NCBI RefSeq assembly: GCF_000478605.2
Contig: NZ_ASHX02000001.1
Location: 5,719,001 to 5,783,000 of the forward strand
Length of the DNA stretch: 64,000 bases
Reading direction: 5' to 3'
Origin: Streptomyces thermolilacinus SPC6
Lineage (GTDB): Bacteria > Actinomycetota > Actinomycetes > Streptomycetales > Streptomycetaceae
Shown piece after piece: positions 51,744 to 59,653 of this stretch (positions are counted from its first letter, which is position 1; the number at the start of each line of letters is the position of its first letter). A program made the position numbers and the translations under genes. The notes beneath the pieces were generated by a model, which worked only from the letters and a program-made list of their open reading frames with translations, did no database searches and was not told the origin of the DNA.

Positions 51744-53099
51744 GTGTCCGATTCGATCGATCTCGCCGCTTTCCCGCCCGACTTCGTCTGGGGCACGGCC
51801 ACATCCGCCTACCAGATCGAGGGCGCCGTCGCCGAGGGCGGCCGGGCACCGTCGATCTGGGACACCTTCTCCCACACCCCGGGACGGGTCGACAACGACG
51901 ACCACGGCGACGAAGCCTGCGACCACTACCACCGGTGGCCCGAGGACATCGCCCTGATGCGCTCGCTCGGCACCAACGCCTACCGCATGTCCATCGCCTG
52001 GCCGCGCGTCCTGCCCGCCGGTGACGGGCCGGTCAACGCGGCCGGCCTCGATTTCTACGACCGGCTCGTCGACGGCCTCCTCGACGCCGGCATCACCCCC
52101 AACATCACCCTCTACCACTGGGACCTTCCCCAGGCCCTCCAGGACCGCGGCGGCTGGACCACGCGCGAGACCGCCGAACACCTCGCCGCCTACGCTTCCG
52201 TCGTCGCCGGACGGCTGGGCGACCGGGTCACCCGCTGGGCCACCTTGAACGAACCGCTGTGCTCCGGATGGATCGGCCACCTCGAAGGCCGGATGGCCCC
52301 CGGCCTCACCGACCTGACCGCCGCCGTGCACGCCTCCTACCACCTGCTGCTCGGCCACGGACTGGCCGCGCAGGCGATCCGCGCGGCCGTGCCGGGCGCC
52401 CAGGTCGGGCTCGTGACCAACCACTCCACCGTGGAGGCCGCGTCCACGCGGCCGGAGGACATCGCGGCGGCCACCCGCATGGACGGCCACACCAACCGCT
52501 GGTGGCTCGACCCCGTCTACGGCCGGGGCTTCCCCGCCGACATGCGCGAGCTCTACGGCGTCGCACTGCCCGAACGCCCGGGCGACCTGGAGACGATGAC
52601 CGTCCCGCTCGACTGGCACGGCCTCAACTACTACTTCCCGGTCACGGTCGCCGACGACCCGGCCGGCCCCGTCCCGTACGCCCGCGAGGTCCGCCTGCCC
52701 GACGTGCCCCGCACCGGCATGGACTGGCAGATCGACGCCGACGGCCTGGAGACGTTCCTGCTGCGGCTGACCGACGACTACGGCGTACGCCGGTTGTACG
52801 TCACCGAGAACGGCTCCGCCTTCCCCGACACCGTCGGTCCCGACGGCACCGTCGACGACCCCGAGCGGACCCGCTACCTGGAACAGCACCTGGGCGCCTG
52901 CGCCCGCGCCGTACGCAAGGGCGCCCCGCTCGCCGGGTACTACGCCTGGTCGCTCCTCGACAACTTCGAATGGGCCTACGGCTACGACAAGCGCTTCGGG
53001 CTCGTCCACGTCGACTACGCGACGCAGGCACGCACCGTCAAGGCGAGCGGCCGCCGGTACGCGGACATCATCCGCGCCCACCGACAGGCCCATGCCTGA
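51744..53099 (+). CDS. GH1 beta-glucosidase
   Basis: 451 residues, normal GH1 length. PPDFVWGTATSAYQIEGA starts the barrel, the acid/base Glu is in ATLNEPLCSG (E170) and the nucleophile in YVTENGSAF (E355). WSLLDNFEWAYGYDKRFGL near the end is the conserved GH1 binding segment. No signal peptide: it is cytoplasmic and would release glucose from imported oligosaccharides. GTG 51744 has GAGAGG upstream. It is last in the operon and followed by a strong terminator. It is the intact counterpart of the broken GH1 at 16436. Confidence 0.92.
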   Translation: MSDSIDLAAFPPDFVWGTATSAYQIEGAVAEGGRAPSIWDTFSHTPGRVDNDDHGDEACDHYHRWPEDIALMRSLGTNAYRMSIAWPRVLPAGDGPVNAAGLDFYDRLVDGLLDAGITPNITLYHWDLPQALQDRGGWTTRETAEHLAAYASVVAGRLGDRVTRWATLNEPLCSGWIGHLEGRMAPGLTDLTAAVHASYHLLLGHGLAAQAIRAAVPGAQVGLVTNHSTVEAASTRPEDIAAATRMDGHTNRWWLDPVYGRGFPADMRELYGVALPERPGDLETMTVPLDWHGLNYYFPVTVADDPAGPVPYAREVRLPDVPRTGMDWQIDADGLETFLLRLTDDYGVRRLYVTENGSAFPDTVGPDGTVDDPERTRYLEQHLGACARAVRKGAPLAGYYAWSLLDNFEWAYGYDKRFGLVHVDYATQARTVKASGRRYADIIRAHRQAHA

Positions 53100-53123
53100 C
53101 CCGTGGCACAGAGGGCGGGAGAG

Positions 53124-53159
53124 GCTCCTGCCGACGGACACGCACGCGTCGGCAGGAGC
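53124..53159 (+). terminator. Terminator of the beta-glucan operon
   Basis: GCTCCTGCCGACG (53124-53136) and CGTCGGCAGGAGC (53147-53159) form a perfect 13-bp stem with a 10-base loop, 25 bases after the GH1 stop. Confidence 0.8.
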
Positions 53160-53249
53160 TTCGCGGAAGTGGCGGCGGAGGTGCGACCGGCGGCCTGCCA
53201 CCGATACCCCGCCGCGGCCGGCCCTCCGCACGCCTCACTGATGCGGCGG

Positions 53250-53430
53250 GGCACCGGATCGAGCCGCTGATCAACGGCTCCGGATCCGCGTCCTCCGGGG
53301 CTGCCGCGACGCCGACATCGGCCGGCTCGGGCACTCGTCGCCCGCGATCACCCTCGGTTACTATGCTCACTTCATGCCGGAGGCCGGCAGCGAGGGGCGC
53401 GGCACCATCGACGGACCGCCGGGGAGCGGG
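53250..53430 (+). pseudogene. Tyrosine recombinase (integrase) C-terminal remnant
   Basis: One frame from 53314 reads DIGRLGHSSPAITLGYYAHF followed by MPEAGSEGRGTIDG. This carries the box II signature of phage-type integrases (LGH.S...T...Y.H, with the catalytic His and the nucleophilic Tyr). Before it a related piece (HRIEPLINGSG) lies in another frame. The N-terminal half and the box I Arg are missing. It is a trace of a former integrated element; no matching att repeats were identified. Confidence 0.65.
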
Positions 53431-53555
53431 GAGACCGGCGCGCCGGTCGAAACTCCCCGGATTCCCCCGGCGCCGTCGACCGGCGACGTCAGCCTCCACG
53501 CCCCGACGAAGCCGTCCGTGGATCGCAAGGCTGAAGAGATGGGTGGCCTGGGAAA

Positions 53556-54422
53556 GTGTTGGAAGAGGTCGTAGCGACCCGCTATGTCACGCCGTTGCGT
53601 GAGGGCGGCTCGCTCCCCGGGATCGTCGAGGCCGATGATCTCGGCACGTATGTCATGAAGTTCACCGGCGCGGGACAGGGCCGCAAGACGCTCGTCGCGG
53701 AGGTGATCTGCGGTCAGCTCGGCCGTCGCCTCGGGCTGCGCGTGCCCGAGCTCGTCACCATCCAGCTGGACCCGGTCATCGGCCTCGGCGAGCCCGACCA
53801 GGAGGTCCAGGAACTGCTGAAGGCCAGCGGCGGGCTGAACCTCGGCATGGACTACCTGCCGGGCTCCATCGGCTTCGACCCGCTCGCCTACGAGATGGAT
53901 CCCGTCGAGGCGGGCCGCGTGGTCTGGTTCGACGCGCTGATCAACAACGTGGACCGGTCCTGGCGCAATCCCAACATGCTCGTCTGGCACGGCGAGCCCT
54001 GGCTCATCGACCACGGCGCCACCATGATCTGGCACCACAACTGGCCCGGCGCCCAGGCCTCCGCCGCCAAGCCGTACGACGCCTCCGACCACGTCCTGGC
54101 CACCTACGGCCCCGACGTGGCCGCCGCTGCCGCCGAGCTGGCACCCCGGGTCACCGAGGAGCTGCTGACGGAGGTCACCGCTGACGTACCCGACGAGTGG
54201 CTGGTGGACGAGCCGGGCTTCGACGCGCCCGACGCCGTGCGCCGCGCGTACGTCGAGGCGCTGCTGCCGCGGGCCGCGACCATCCACGAACGCGTCACCG
54301 TGGGGGAGCGGACCGAGCGCAAGCCGTCGCAGGCGCCCGGCTGGCTGACCGACCACCTCACCCCCTGGCCGCACACGACCGGCCAGGGCGAGCACAGCAA
54401 GCAGAAGGACAGCGGCGAGTGA
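53556..54422 (+). CDS. HipA-like kinase
   Basis: 288 residues with features of the HipA C-terminal kinase fold without the N-terminal subdomain: GTYVMKFTGAGQGRKTLVAE at the nucleotide site (K36 region), VVWFDALINNVDRSWRNPNM as the catalytic loop (D near 130, N near 133) and PWLIDHGATMIWHH in place of the metal-binding DxD/DFG segment. Stand-alone versions are conserved in actinobacteria next to DUF3037 genes. Role unknown; toxin activity as in HipAB is not established. GTG 53556 is used, since the family start (ATRYVTPLREGGSLPG) comes right after it. The stop overlaps the next gene (GTGA). Confidence 0.78.
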   Translation: MLEEVVATRYVTPLREGGSLPGIVEADDLGTYVMKFTGAGQGRKTLVAEVICGQLGRRLGLRVPELVTIQLDPVIGLGEPDQEVQELLKASGGLNLGMDYLPGSIGFDPLAYEMDPVEAGRVVWFDALINNVDRSWRNPNMLVWHGEPWLIDHGATMIWHHNWPGAQASAAKPYDASDHVLATYGPDVAAAAAELAPRVTEELLTEVTADVPDEWLVDEPGFDAPDAVRRAYVEALLPRAATIHERVTVGERTERKPSQAPGWLTDHLTPWPHTTGQGEHSKQKDSGE

Positions 54423-54802
54423 CCGAGCGGAACGTCTTCGAATACGCCCTGCTGCGGGTCGTCCCGCGCGTCGACCGCGGCGAGTGCTTCAACGCCGGGG
54501 TGGTGGTGTACTGCCGCGCCAAGGCCTTCGTCGCCGCGCGGACGCACCTGGACGAGCGGAAGCTCGCCGCGCTCGACCCCGAGGCCGACGTCCTCGGCGT
54601 ACGGGCCGCGCTGCACGCCGTCGAGGGCGTCTGCCGCGGCGGCGACGACGCCGGGCAGGCCCGCCGCGAGGACGCCGGGCGGCGGTTCCGCTGGCTGGTC
54701 GCGCCCCGCTCCACCGTCGTCCAGCCCGGCCCCGTCCACACCGGGCTCACCACGGACCCGGAGGCCGAGGTCGAACGGCTGCTGGACCTGCTCGTCCGCT
54801 GA
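54419..54802 (+). CDS. DUF3037 protein
   Basis: 127 residues. The N-terminus ERNVFEYALLRVVPRVDRGE then CFNAGVVVYCR is the conserved block of DUF3037. It is translated from a GTG overlapping the HipA-like stop and is a constant partner of that kinase in other genomes, so it may be its substrate, inhibitor or binding partner. No helix-turn-helix is visible, so it is not a HipB-type antitoxin. Function is unknown. Confidence 0.85.
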   Translation: MTERNVFEYALLRVVPRVDRGECFNAGVVVYCRAKAFVAARTHLDERKLAALDPEADVLGVRAALHAVEGVCRGGDDAGQARREDAGRRFRWLVAPRSTVVQPGPVHTGLTTDPEAEVERLLDLLVR

Positions 54803-54841
54803 CGCCGCAGGCGGAAGCCCGGCACCCGTGCCCTCGGGCCG

Positions 54842-54903
54842 TTGACACCGGGTGCCAGGGCTTCTAGCGTCTCGTCCTGCTGAAGGTACTAAGCGGTCGC
54901 TCA
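54842..54903 (+). promoter_or_regulatory. Strong promoter and TetR-like operator of the SDR operon
   Basis: TTGACA (54842), 17 bases, TAGCGT (54865) is close to consensus. TAAGCGGTCGCTCA (54890-54903), with AGCG/CGCT arms, sits about 20 bases downstream of the -10 and resembles sites of TetR-type lipid-metabolism regulators. Confidence 0.6.
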
Positions 54904-54960
54904 CCACTCCGGGAGGGTGGGACGGGCGGCTCCAGGGACTCAAGGGCGAGGAGAACCAGC

Positions 54961-55722
54961 ATGTCCACCACCCAGCAGCGCGTGGCCGTCGTGACCGGAG
55001 GGGCGCGCGGCATCGGCGCGGCGACCGCCGTACGGCTCGCGGCCGAGGGCCGCGCCGTCGCCGTCCTCGACCTCGACGAGGCCGCCTGCAAGGACACCGT
55101 CGACACGATCACCGCGGCCGGCGGCACCGCCCTCGCGGTCGGCTGCGACGTCTCCGACAGCGCCCAGGTGGAGGCCGCCGTCGCGCGCGTCGCCGAGGAG
55201 CTCGGCGCCCCGGTCATCCTTGTCAACAACGCGGGCGTCCTGCGCGACAACCTGCTGTTCAAGATGTCCGAGTCCGACTGGGACACGGTCGTGAACGTGC
55301 ACCTCAAGGGCGCGTTCCTGATGGCCAAGGCGTGCCAGAAGCACATGGTGGACGCGGGCTTCGGCCGGATCGTCAGCCTCTCCTCGTCCTCCGCGCTCGG
55401 CAACCGGGGCCAGGCCAACTACGCCGCCGTCAAGGCCGGGCTCCAGGGCTTCACCAAGACCCTCGCCAAGGAACTCGGCAAGTTCGGCATCACCGCCAAC
55501 GCCGTCGCGCCCGGCTTCATCGTCACCGAGATGACCGCCCAGACCGCCGCGCGTGTGGGCATGGGCTTCGAGGAGTTCCAGGCGGCCGCCGCCACGCAGA
55601 TCCCGGTGCAGCGCGTGGGCCGCCCCGAGGACGTGGCGAACGCGATCGCCTTCTTCACGGGCGACGACGCCGGATTCGTATCCGGCCAGGTCCTGTACGT
55701 GGCCGGCGGGCCCCTCAACTGA
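54961..55722 (+). CDS. Short-chain dehydrogenase/reductase, FabG-like
   Basis: 253 residues. NAD(P) motif TGGARGIG (12-19), NNAG (89-92) and the catalytic Ser-Tyr-Lys (SSSS at 141-144, Y154, K158). It resembles 3-oxoacyl-ACP reductases in the central and C-terminal parts (VAPGFIVTEMT, GFVSGQVLYVAGG). GAGGAGAACC precedes the ATG. It heads a two-gene operon with a second SDR, under a near-consensus promoter. The substrate is probably a 3-oxoacyl or other keto/hydroxy compound; no committed pathway is next to it. Confidence 0.88.
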   Translation: MSTTQQRVAVVTGGARGIGAATAVRLAAEGRAVAVLDLDEAACKDTVDTITAAGGTALAVGCDVSDSAQVEAAVARVAEELGAPVILVNNAGVLRDNLLFKMSESDWDTVVNVHLKGAFLMAKACQKHMVDAGFGRIVSLSSSSALGNRGQANYAAVKAGLQGFTKTLAKELGKFGITANAVAPGFIVTEMTAQTAARVGMGFEEFQAAAATQIPVQRVGRPEDVANAIAFFTGDDAGFVSGQVLYVAGGPLN

Positions 55723-55742
55723 GACGGCGGGTGGACGACGAC

Positions 55743-56510
55743 ATGAACGCCAGCGAACTGCCCGAGCCGACCGGCCGGGTCGCCCTCGTCACCGGCGGCA
55801 GCCGGGGCATCGGCTACGGCATCGCCGAGGCCCTCGTCGCGCGCGGCGACCGGGTCTGCATCACCGGACGCGGTGAGGACGCACTCAAGGAGGCCGTCGA
55901 GCGGCTCGGCGCCGACCGTGCCCTGTACGTGGCCGGCAAGGCCCACGACGAGGCCCACCAGGCGCTCGCCGTCGAGCGGACCATGGAGACCTTCGGCCGC
56001 GTGGACTACCTGGTCAACAACGCCGGGACGAACCCCGTCTTCGGTCCCATGGCCGACCTCGACCTCAACGTGGCCCGCAAGGTCTACGAGACGAACGTGA
56101 TCTCCGCCCTCGGCTTCGCCCAGCAGACCTGGAGGGCCTGGCAGAAGGAGAACGGCGGCGCGATCGTCAACATCGCGTCGGTCGCCGGTGTCGCCGCGTC
56201 CCCGTTCGTGGGGGCGTACGGGATGAGCAAGGCGGCGATGATCAACCTCACGCTCCAGCTCGCCCACGAGTTCGCCCCGGCCGTCCGGGTCAACGCGATC
56301 GCGCCCGCCGTCGTGAAGACGAAATTCGCGGAGGCCCTCTACGAGGGCCGGGAGGCGGAGGTGACCGCCGCCTATCCGCTCGGCAGGCTCGGCGTTCCCT
56401 CGGATATCGGTGGCGCCGCCGCATTCCTTACATCCGACCAATCGGACTGGATCACCGGACAGACCCTGGTGGTCGACGGGGGAATTTTCCTCAATGCCGG
56501 AGTCGGCTGA
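55743..56510 (+). CDS. Short-chain dehydrogenase/reductase 2
   Basis: 255 residues. TGGSRGIG (17-24), NNAG (92-95), and Ser-Tyr-Lys with S146, Y159 and K163. The C-terminus DWITGQTLVVDGGIFLNAG is standard for SDRs. It follows the FabG-like gene by 20 bases, so both are co-transcribed. ATG 55743 is preferred to the GTG at 55731 on ribosome-site spacing. In several actinobacteria such paired SDRs act on the same acyl-type substrate, but specificity is not visible here. Confidence 0.87.
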   Translation: MNASELPEPTGRVALVTGGSRGIGYGIAEALVARGDRVCITGRGEDALKEAVERLGADRALYVAGKAHDEAHQALAVERTMETFGRVDYLVNNAGTNPVFGPMADLDLNVARKVYETNVISALGFAQQTWRAWQKENGGAIVNIASVAGVAASPFVGAYGMSKAAMINLTLQLAHEFAPAVRVNAIAPAVVKTKFAEALYEGREAEVTAAYPLGRLGVPSDIGGAAAFLTSDQSDWITGQTLVVDGGIFLNAGVG

Positions 56511-56548
56511 GGTGGATTACGCCTGATTGGCCGCCTAATGCCTCAAGT

Positions 56549-56582
56549 GCCCCGCCGGTCTCCCTGATTGACCTGGCGGGGC
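56549..56582 (+). terminator. Hairpin after the SDR operon
   Basis: GCCCCGCC (56549-56556) and GGCGGGGC (56575-56582) form a perfect 8-bp stem with an 18-base loop. Its right arm overlaps the spacer of the next promoter, so terminator and promoter are interlocked. Confidence 0.55.
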
Positions 56583-56606
56583 GCTGCGGTATGGTCGGCC
56601 GACCAT
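56568..56606 (+). promoter_or_regulatory. Promoter with 16-bp palindrome over the -10
   Basis: TTGACC (56568), 16 bases, TATGGT (56590). ATGGTCGGCCGACCAT (56591-56606) is a perfect palindrome covering the -10 and resembles FadR-type GntR sites (TGGTCnGACCA type). The binding-protein gene starts 23 bases later. Confidence 0.65.
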
Positions 56607-56629
56607 GGCTGAACGAGGAGCGTGTGCAC

Positions 56630-58210
56630 GTGTTCAACCGGACCAGTCTGCAGGCAGCTGCAGCCCTTGCGTCCATATCCCTGCTGGCGGGATGCAGTCT
56701 CTTCGCGGGCGATGAAGCCGAGGCGGAAAGCAGGATCGTCGTCGGGACGACGAGTTCTCCGACCACCCTCGACCCAGCGGCCGCGTGGGACAGCTCGTGG
56801 GAGCTGTACCGGAACGTCTTCCAGACGCTTCTGAGCTTCCCCACCGGCAGCACGACGCCCCAGCCGGACGCGGCGGACTGCAAGTTCACCGACGGCGCCA
56901 GCAAGGTGTTCGAGTGCGATCTGCATGACGGGCTGCAGTTCTCCTCCGGCACCAAGGTCGACGCCGCGGCCGTCAAGCACTCGATCGAGCGCATCCGCAC
57001 GATCAACGCGGAGGGCGGCCCCAACGGGCTCCTCGGGTCTCTCGACAAGATCGAGACCCGGGGCGACAAGACGGTCGTCTTCCACCTGAAGGAGTCGGAC
57101 GCCACCTTCCCGTTCGTCCTCGCCACCCCGGCCATGTCGATCGTGGACCCCGCCTCCTACCCTGCGGACAAGCTCCGCGAGGACGGCAAGGTCGTCGGCT
57201 CCGGCCCGTACAACCTCGCCAAGTACACCGAGGGCGTCGAGGCGGAACTGGTCAAGAACCCCACGTACAAGGGGTTCGCGGGCGACCGCAAGAACTCCGC
57301 CGTCACCATCCGCTACTTCGGTGACTCCGAGGCGATGGTCGCGGCGCTGAAGAACAAGGAGATCGACGCCACCTACCGGGGCCTCACCGCCGAGGAGGTC
57401 GTGGACCTCAGCGAGAAGAAGCCCGAGAACGAGGGCCTCCAGGTCGTCGAGTCCACCGGCGCGACCATCCACTACCTGGTCTTCAACCCCGACGACCCGC
57501 AGGCCGGCAACCCCGCCGTCCGCCGGGCCATCGCCCAGATCATCGACCGGGGCGCCCTCGTCGCCAAGGCGTACCGGGGCACCGCCGAGCCGCTGTACTC
57601 GATGGTCCCGAAGGGCATCGCCGGGCACACGACCAAGTTCTTCGACCAGTACGGCGACCCGGACGTCGCCAAGGCGAAGAGCATCCTTCGCAAGGCCGGC
57701 ATCGACAAGCCGGTGAAGCTGACCTTCGGCTACACGACCGACCGGTACGGCTCCTCGACGGCCGACGAGTTCGCCGAGCTCAAGCGGCAGCTGGAGGAGT
57801 CCGGCCTGTTCGAGATCACCCTGGTCGGCAAGCCCTGGAAGGAGTTCCAGGCGGCCTACCAGAAGGGCGAGTACCCGGTCTTCGGCCGTGGCTGGTTCCC
57901 CGACTTCCCGGACCCGGACAACTTCGTCGCGCCGTTCGTCGGCAAGAACAACGTCCACGCCGCGCCGTACGAGCAGGCGGAGATCATCGAGCAGCTGCTG
58001 CCCGAGTCGCGCCGCAAGAGCGACCGCGGCGCGGTCACGGAGCAGTTCGAGCGGGCCCAGCAGATCTTCGTCGAGGACGTCCGCCTGCTGCCCCTGTGGC
58101 AGGGCAAGCTGTACGTGGCGGCCAGCGAGGAGATCGGCGGCGCCGAGCGCGCCCTCGACCCGCAGACCGTCATGCAGCTGTGGGAGCTGCACCGCAAGAC
58201 CAGCTGGTAA
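56630..58210 (+). CDS. Orphan peptide/solute-binding lipoprotein (SBP family 5)
   Basis: 526 residues of the OppA/DppA (SBP_bac_5) family. The signal peptide ends in SLLAGC (C22). Landmarks are TLDPAAAWDSSWELYRNVFQ, CDLHDGLQFSSGTKVDAAAV then KHSIERI, and NPAVRRAIAQIIDRGALVAK. GTG 56630 lies nine bases after GAGGAG; GTG 56624 is an alternative. No permease or ATPase genes are adjacent, so it must use a transporter encoded elsewhere or serve another role such as sensing. The palindromic promoter suggests tight control. Confidence 0.87.
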   Translation: MFNRTSLQAAAALASISLLAGCSLFAGDEAEAESRIVVGTTSSPTTLDPAAAWDSSWELYRNVFQTLLSFPTGSTTPQPDAADCKFTDGASKVFECDLHDGLQFSSGTKVDAAAVKHSIERIRTINAEGGPNGLLGSLDKIETRGDKTVVFHLKESDATFPFVLATPAMSIVDPASYPADKLREDGKVVGSGPYNLAKYTEGVEAELVKNPTYKGFAGDRKNSAVTIRYFGDSEAMVAALKNKEIDATYRGLTAEEVVDLSEKKPENEGLQVVESTGATIHYLVFNPDDPQAGNPAVRRAIAQIIDRGALVAKAYRGTAEPLYSMVPKGIAGHTTKFFDQYGDPDVAKAKSILRKAGIDKPVKLTFGYTTDRYGSSTADEFAELKRQLEESGLFEITLVGKPWKEFQAAYQKGEYPVFGRGWFPDFPDPDNFVAPFVGKNNVHAAPYEQAEIIEQLLPESRRKSDRGAVTEQFERAQQIFVEDVRLLPLWQGKLYVAASEEIGGAERALDPQTVMQLWELHRKTSW

Positions 58211-58239
58211 CGGCTGCCCGACGAAGGGTGCGGGGTCGC

Positions 58240-58262
58240 TTGTCAGTGGTCGCGGGTAGGTT
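58240..58262 (+). promoter_or_regulatory. RecA-NDp-type DNA-damage promoter of ung
   Basis: TTGTCAGTG (58240-58248), 8 bases, TAGGTT (58257-58262) fits the actinobacterial RecA-independent damage promoter consensus TTGTCRGTG-N8-TAnnnT, recognised through PafBC in mycobacteria. It is 39 bases before the ung GTG. Confidence 0.8.
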
Positions 58263-58301
58263 CTGTGATCGACAAGCGATCCCACACCGGAGGTTGTTGA
58301 C

Positions 58302-58985
58302 GTGACCGACACCGCCATGCTGCCCGAGTCCTGGCGCGGCGTCCTCGGCGACGAGCTGCAGAAGCCGTACTTCAAGCTGCTCACCGAGTTCGTCGAGGAG
58401 GAGCGGGCCAAGGGGCCGGTCTACCCGCCGCGGGACGAGGTGTTCGCCGCGCTCGACGCCACTCCGTACGACAAGGTGAAGGTCCTCGTCCTGGGCCAGG
58501 ACCCTTACCACGGAGAGGGCCAGGGGCACGGGCTGTGCTTCTCCGTGCGGCCGGGCGTCAAGACCCCGCCGTCCCTGCGCAACATCTACAAGGAGATGCA
58601 GGAGGAACTCGGCCACCCCGTCCCGGACAACGGCTACCTCATGCCGTGGGCCGAGCAGGGCGTCCTGCTGCTCAACGCGGTGCTCACCGTCCGCGCGGGC
58701 GAGGCGAACTCGCACAAGGGCAAGGGCTGGGAGAAGTTCACCGACGCCGTGATCAGCGCCGTCGCCTCCCGCCCCGACCCGGCCGTGTTCGTCCTGTGGG
58801 GCAACTACGCGCAGAAGAAGCTGCCGCTGATCGACGAGACGCGGCACGTCGTGGTGAAGGGCGCCCACCCGTCGCCGCTCTCCGCGAAGAAGTTCTTCGG
58901 CTCCCGGCCCTTCACGCAGATCAACAAGGCCATAGCCGAGCAGGGCCACGAGCCGATCGACTGGCGCATCCCGAACCTCGGCTGA
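58302..58985 (+). CDS. ung: Uracil-DNA glycosylase, family 1
   Basis: 227 residues. Removes uracil from DNA at the start of base-excision repair. Both family-1 signatures are intact: LGQDPYHGEGQGHG (catalytic D67) and GAHPSPLSA (H189), along with LLLNAVLTVRAGEANSHKGK. GTG 58302 has GGAGG upstream. The promoter is of the DNA-damage-inducible RecA-NDp type, so repair by this enzyme should rise with damage. The gene is monocistronic. Confidence 0.95.
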   Translation: MTDTAMLPESWRGVLGDELQKPYFKLLTEFVEEERAKGPVYPPRDEVFAALDATPYDKVKVLVLGQDPYHGEGQGHGLCFSVRPGVKTPPSLRNIYKEMQEELGHPVPDNGYLMPWAEQGVLLLNAVLTVRAGEANSHKGKGWEKFTDAVISAVASRPDPAVFVLWGNYAQKKLPLIDETRHVVVKGAHPSPLSAKKFFGSRPFTQINKAIAEQGHEPIDWRIPNLG

Positions 58986-59535
58986 GCCCTCCGGACCGGG
59001 GCCCGCCCTTGCCTCGCACCCCGGCGCCGGGTCTTCCCGGGCGTCGGGCCCGGGCGGGTCTTCCGGTCCGCCCGCCCCGGGGCGGGAGGGCCGGGATCTG
59101 ACCGTCGGCTGTGCCTTGTACCAGGGCTGGGGCCGAGCCCGGCGGCTGCCCGGGCCCGGTCGTCCCGCTGCTCCGTACCGGTACGGCAGCAGGTTGCCGG
59201 GGCTCCGGGGCGCGAGCCCGCCTGCCGCCCCGGGCCGCCCGTTCCTGGGCCGTCCCTCGCGGGCTCCGGGGCCGCCCGGTCCGGGTGGACAGGCGGCGCA
59301 CCGCGTTGTCTCGCGCCTCGGGCCCCTGCCAAGCCGTCCCGGTACCGGGCGGTAGTCGTTCCCCGGTGCTCTGCGCACGGTGCCCGGTGCCCGGGGTCCG
59401 TCTGCCGTCCGGCCCGGGGGCCGCCCGCCGTCTGCCGCTGCCTTGCGAGTCGGCCTCGCACATGGCTGCCCGGTGCCCGCTCCTATCCGGCACCCGATGC
59501 CCGCTCGCCTTCAACCGCCGCTCCGCGAAAAGCGG
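58986..59535. other. 550-bp stretch without a protein gene
   Basis: Rich in GC inverted repeats (for example GGGCGGG ... CCGCCCG near 59053 and 59078, a likely ung terminator) and low-complexity CCGG runs. No frame has a ribosome site or recognisable protein. AACCGC (59513) and GCGGTT (59532) flank a short hairpin just before the tRNA-like promoter. Confidence 0.5.
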
Positions 59536-59564
59536 TTGTCGCGTACGGGGCCGGCCCATAGAGT
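59536..59564 (+). promoter_or_regulatory. Promoter of the tRNA-like gene
   Basis: TTGTCG (59536), 17 bases, TAGAGT (59559). The expected transcript start near 59571 is about six bases before the first tRNA-like base (59577), the spacing expected for a stable RNA gene. Confidence 0.65.
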
Positions 59565-59576
59565 CCGGAGACGAAA

Positions 59577-59650
59577 CGGCGTGTAGCTCAGTCAGCCAGA
59601 GCACCGGGCTCCAGACCCGGAGGGCGCAGGGGCGGATCCTGCCACGCCGG
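59577..59650 (+). tRNA. tRNA-like gene with CCA (Trp-type) anticodon and altered elbow
   Basis: A full cloverleaf can be drawn. Acceptor CGGCGTG/CACGCCG is perfect over 7 bp; D stem is GCTC/GAGC; anticodon stem CCGGG/CCCGG has loop CTCCAGA; T stem is GCAGG/CCTGC; discriminator is G. T8, A14 and T33 are in place and the anticodon is CCA (Trp). The T loop is GGCGGAT, not TTCRANY, and the D loop AGTCAGCCA has no GG, so the usual elbow contacts are lost. However D-loop GCC (59595-59597) could pair with T-loop GGC (59631-59633). No 3' CCA is encoded. It ends three bases before the ATG of the next gene. It may be a true but divergent tRNA, a tRNA-derived regulator, or a recent pseudogene; perfect stems argue against the last. 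Confidence 0.65.
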
Positions 59651-59653
59651 CTT

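Noticed and set aside
59577..59650. Housekeeping tRNA-Trp
   Set aside because: Anticodon and stems fit, but the T loop and D loop lack the conserved elbow bases, so a standard tRNA call would overstate it; kept as tRNA-like.
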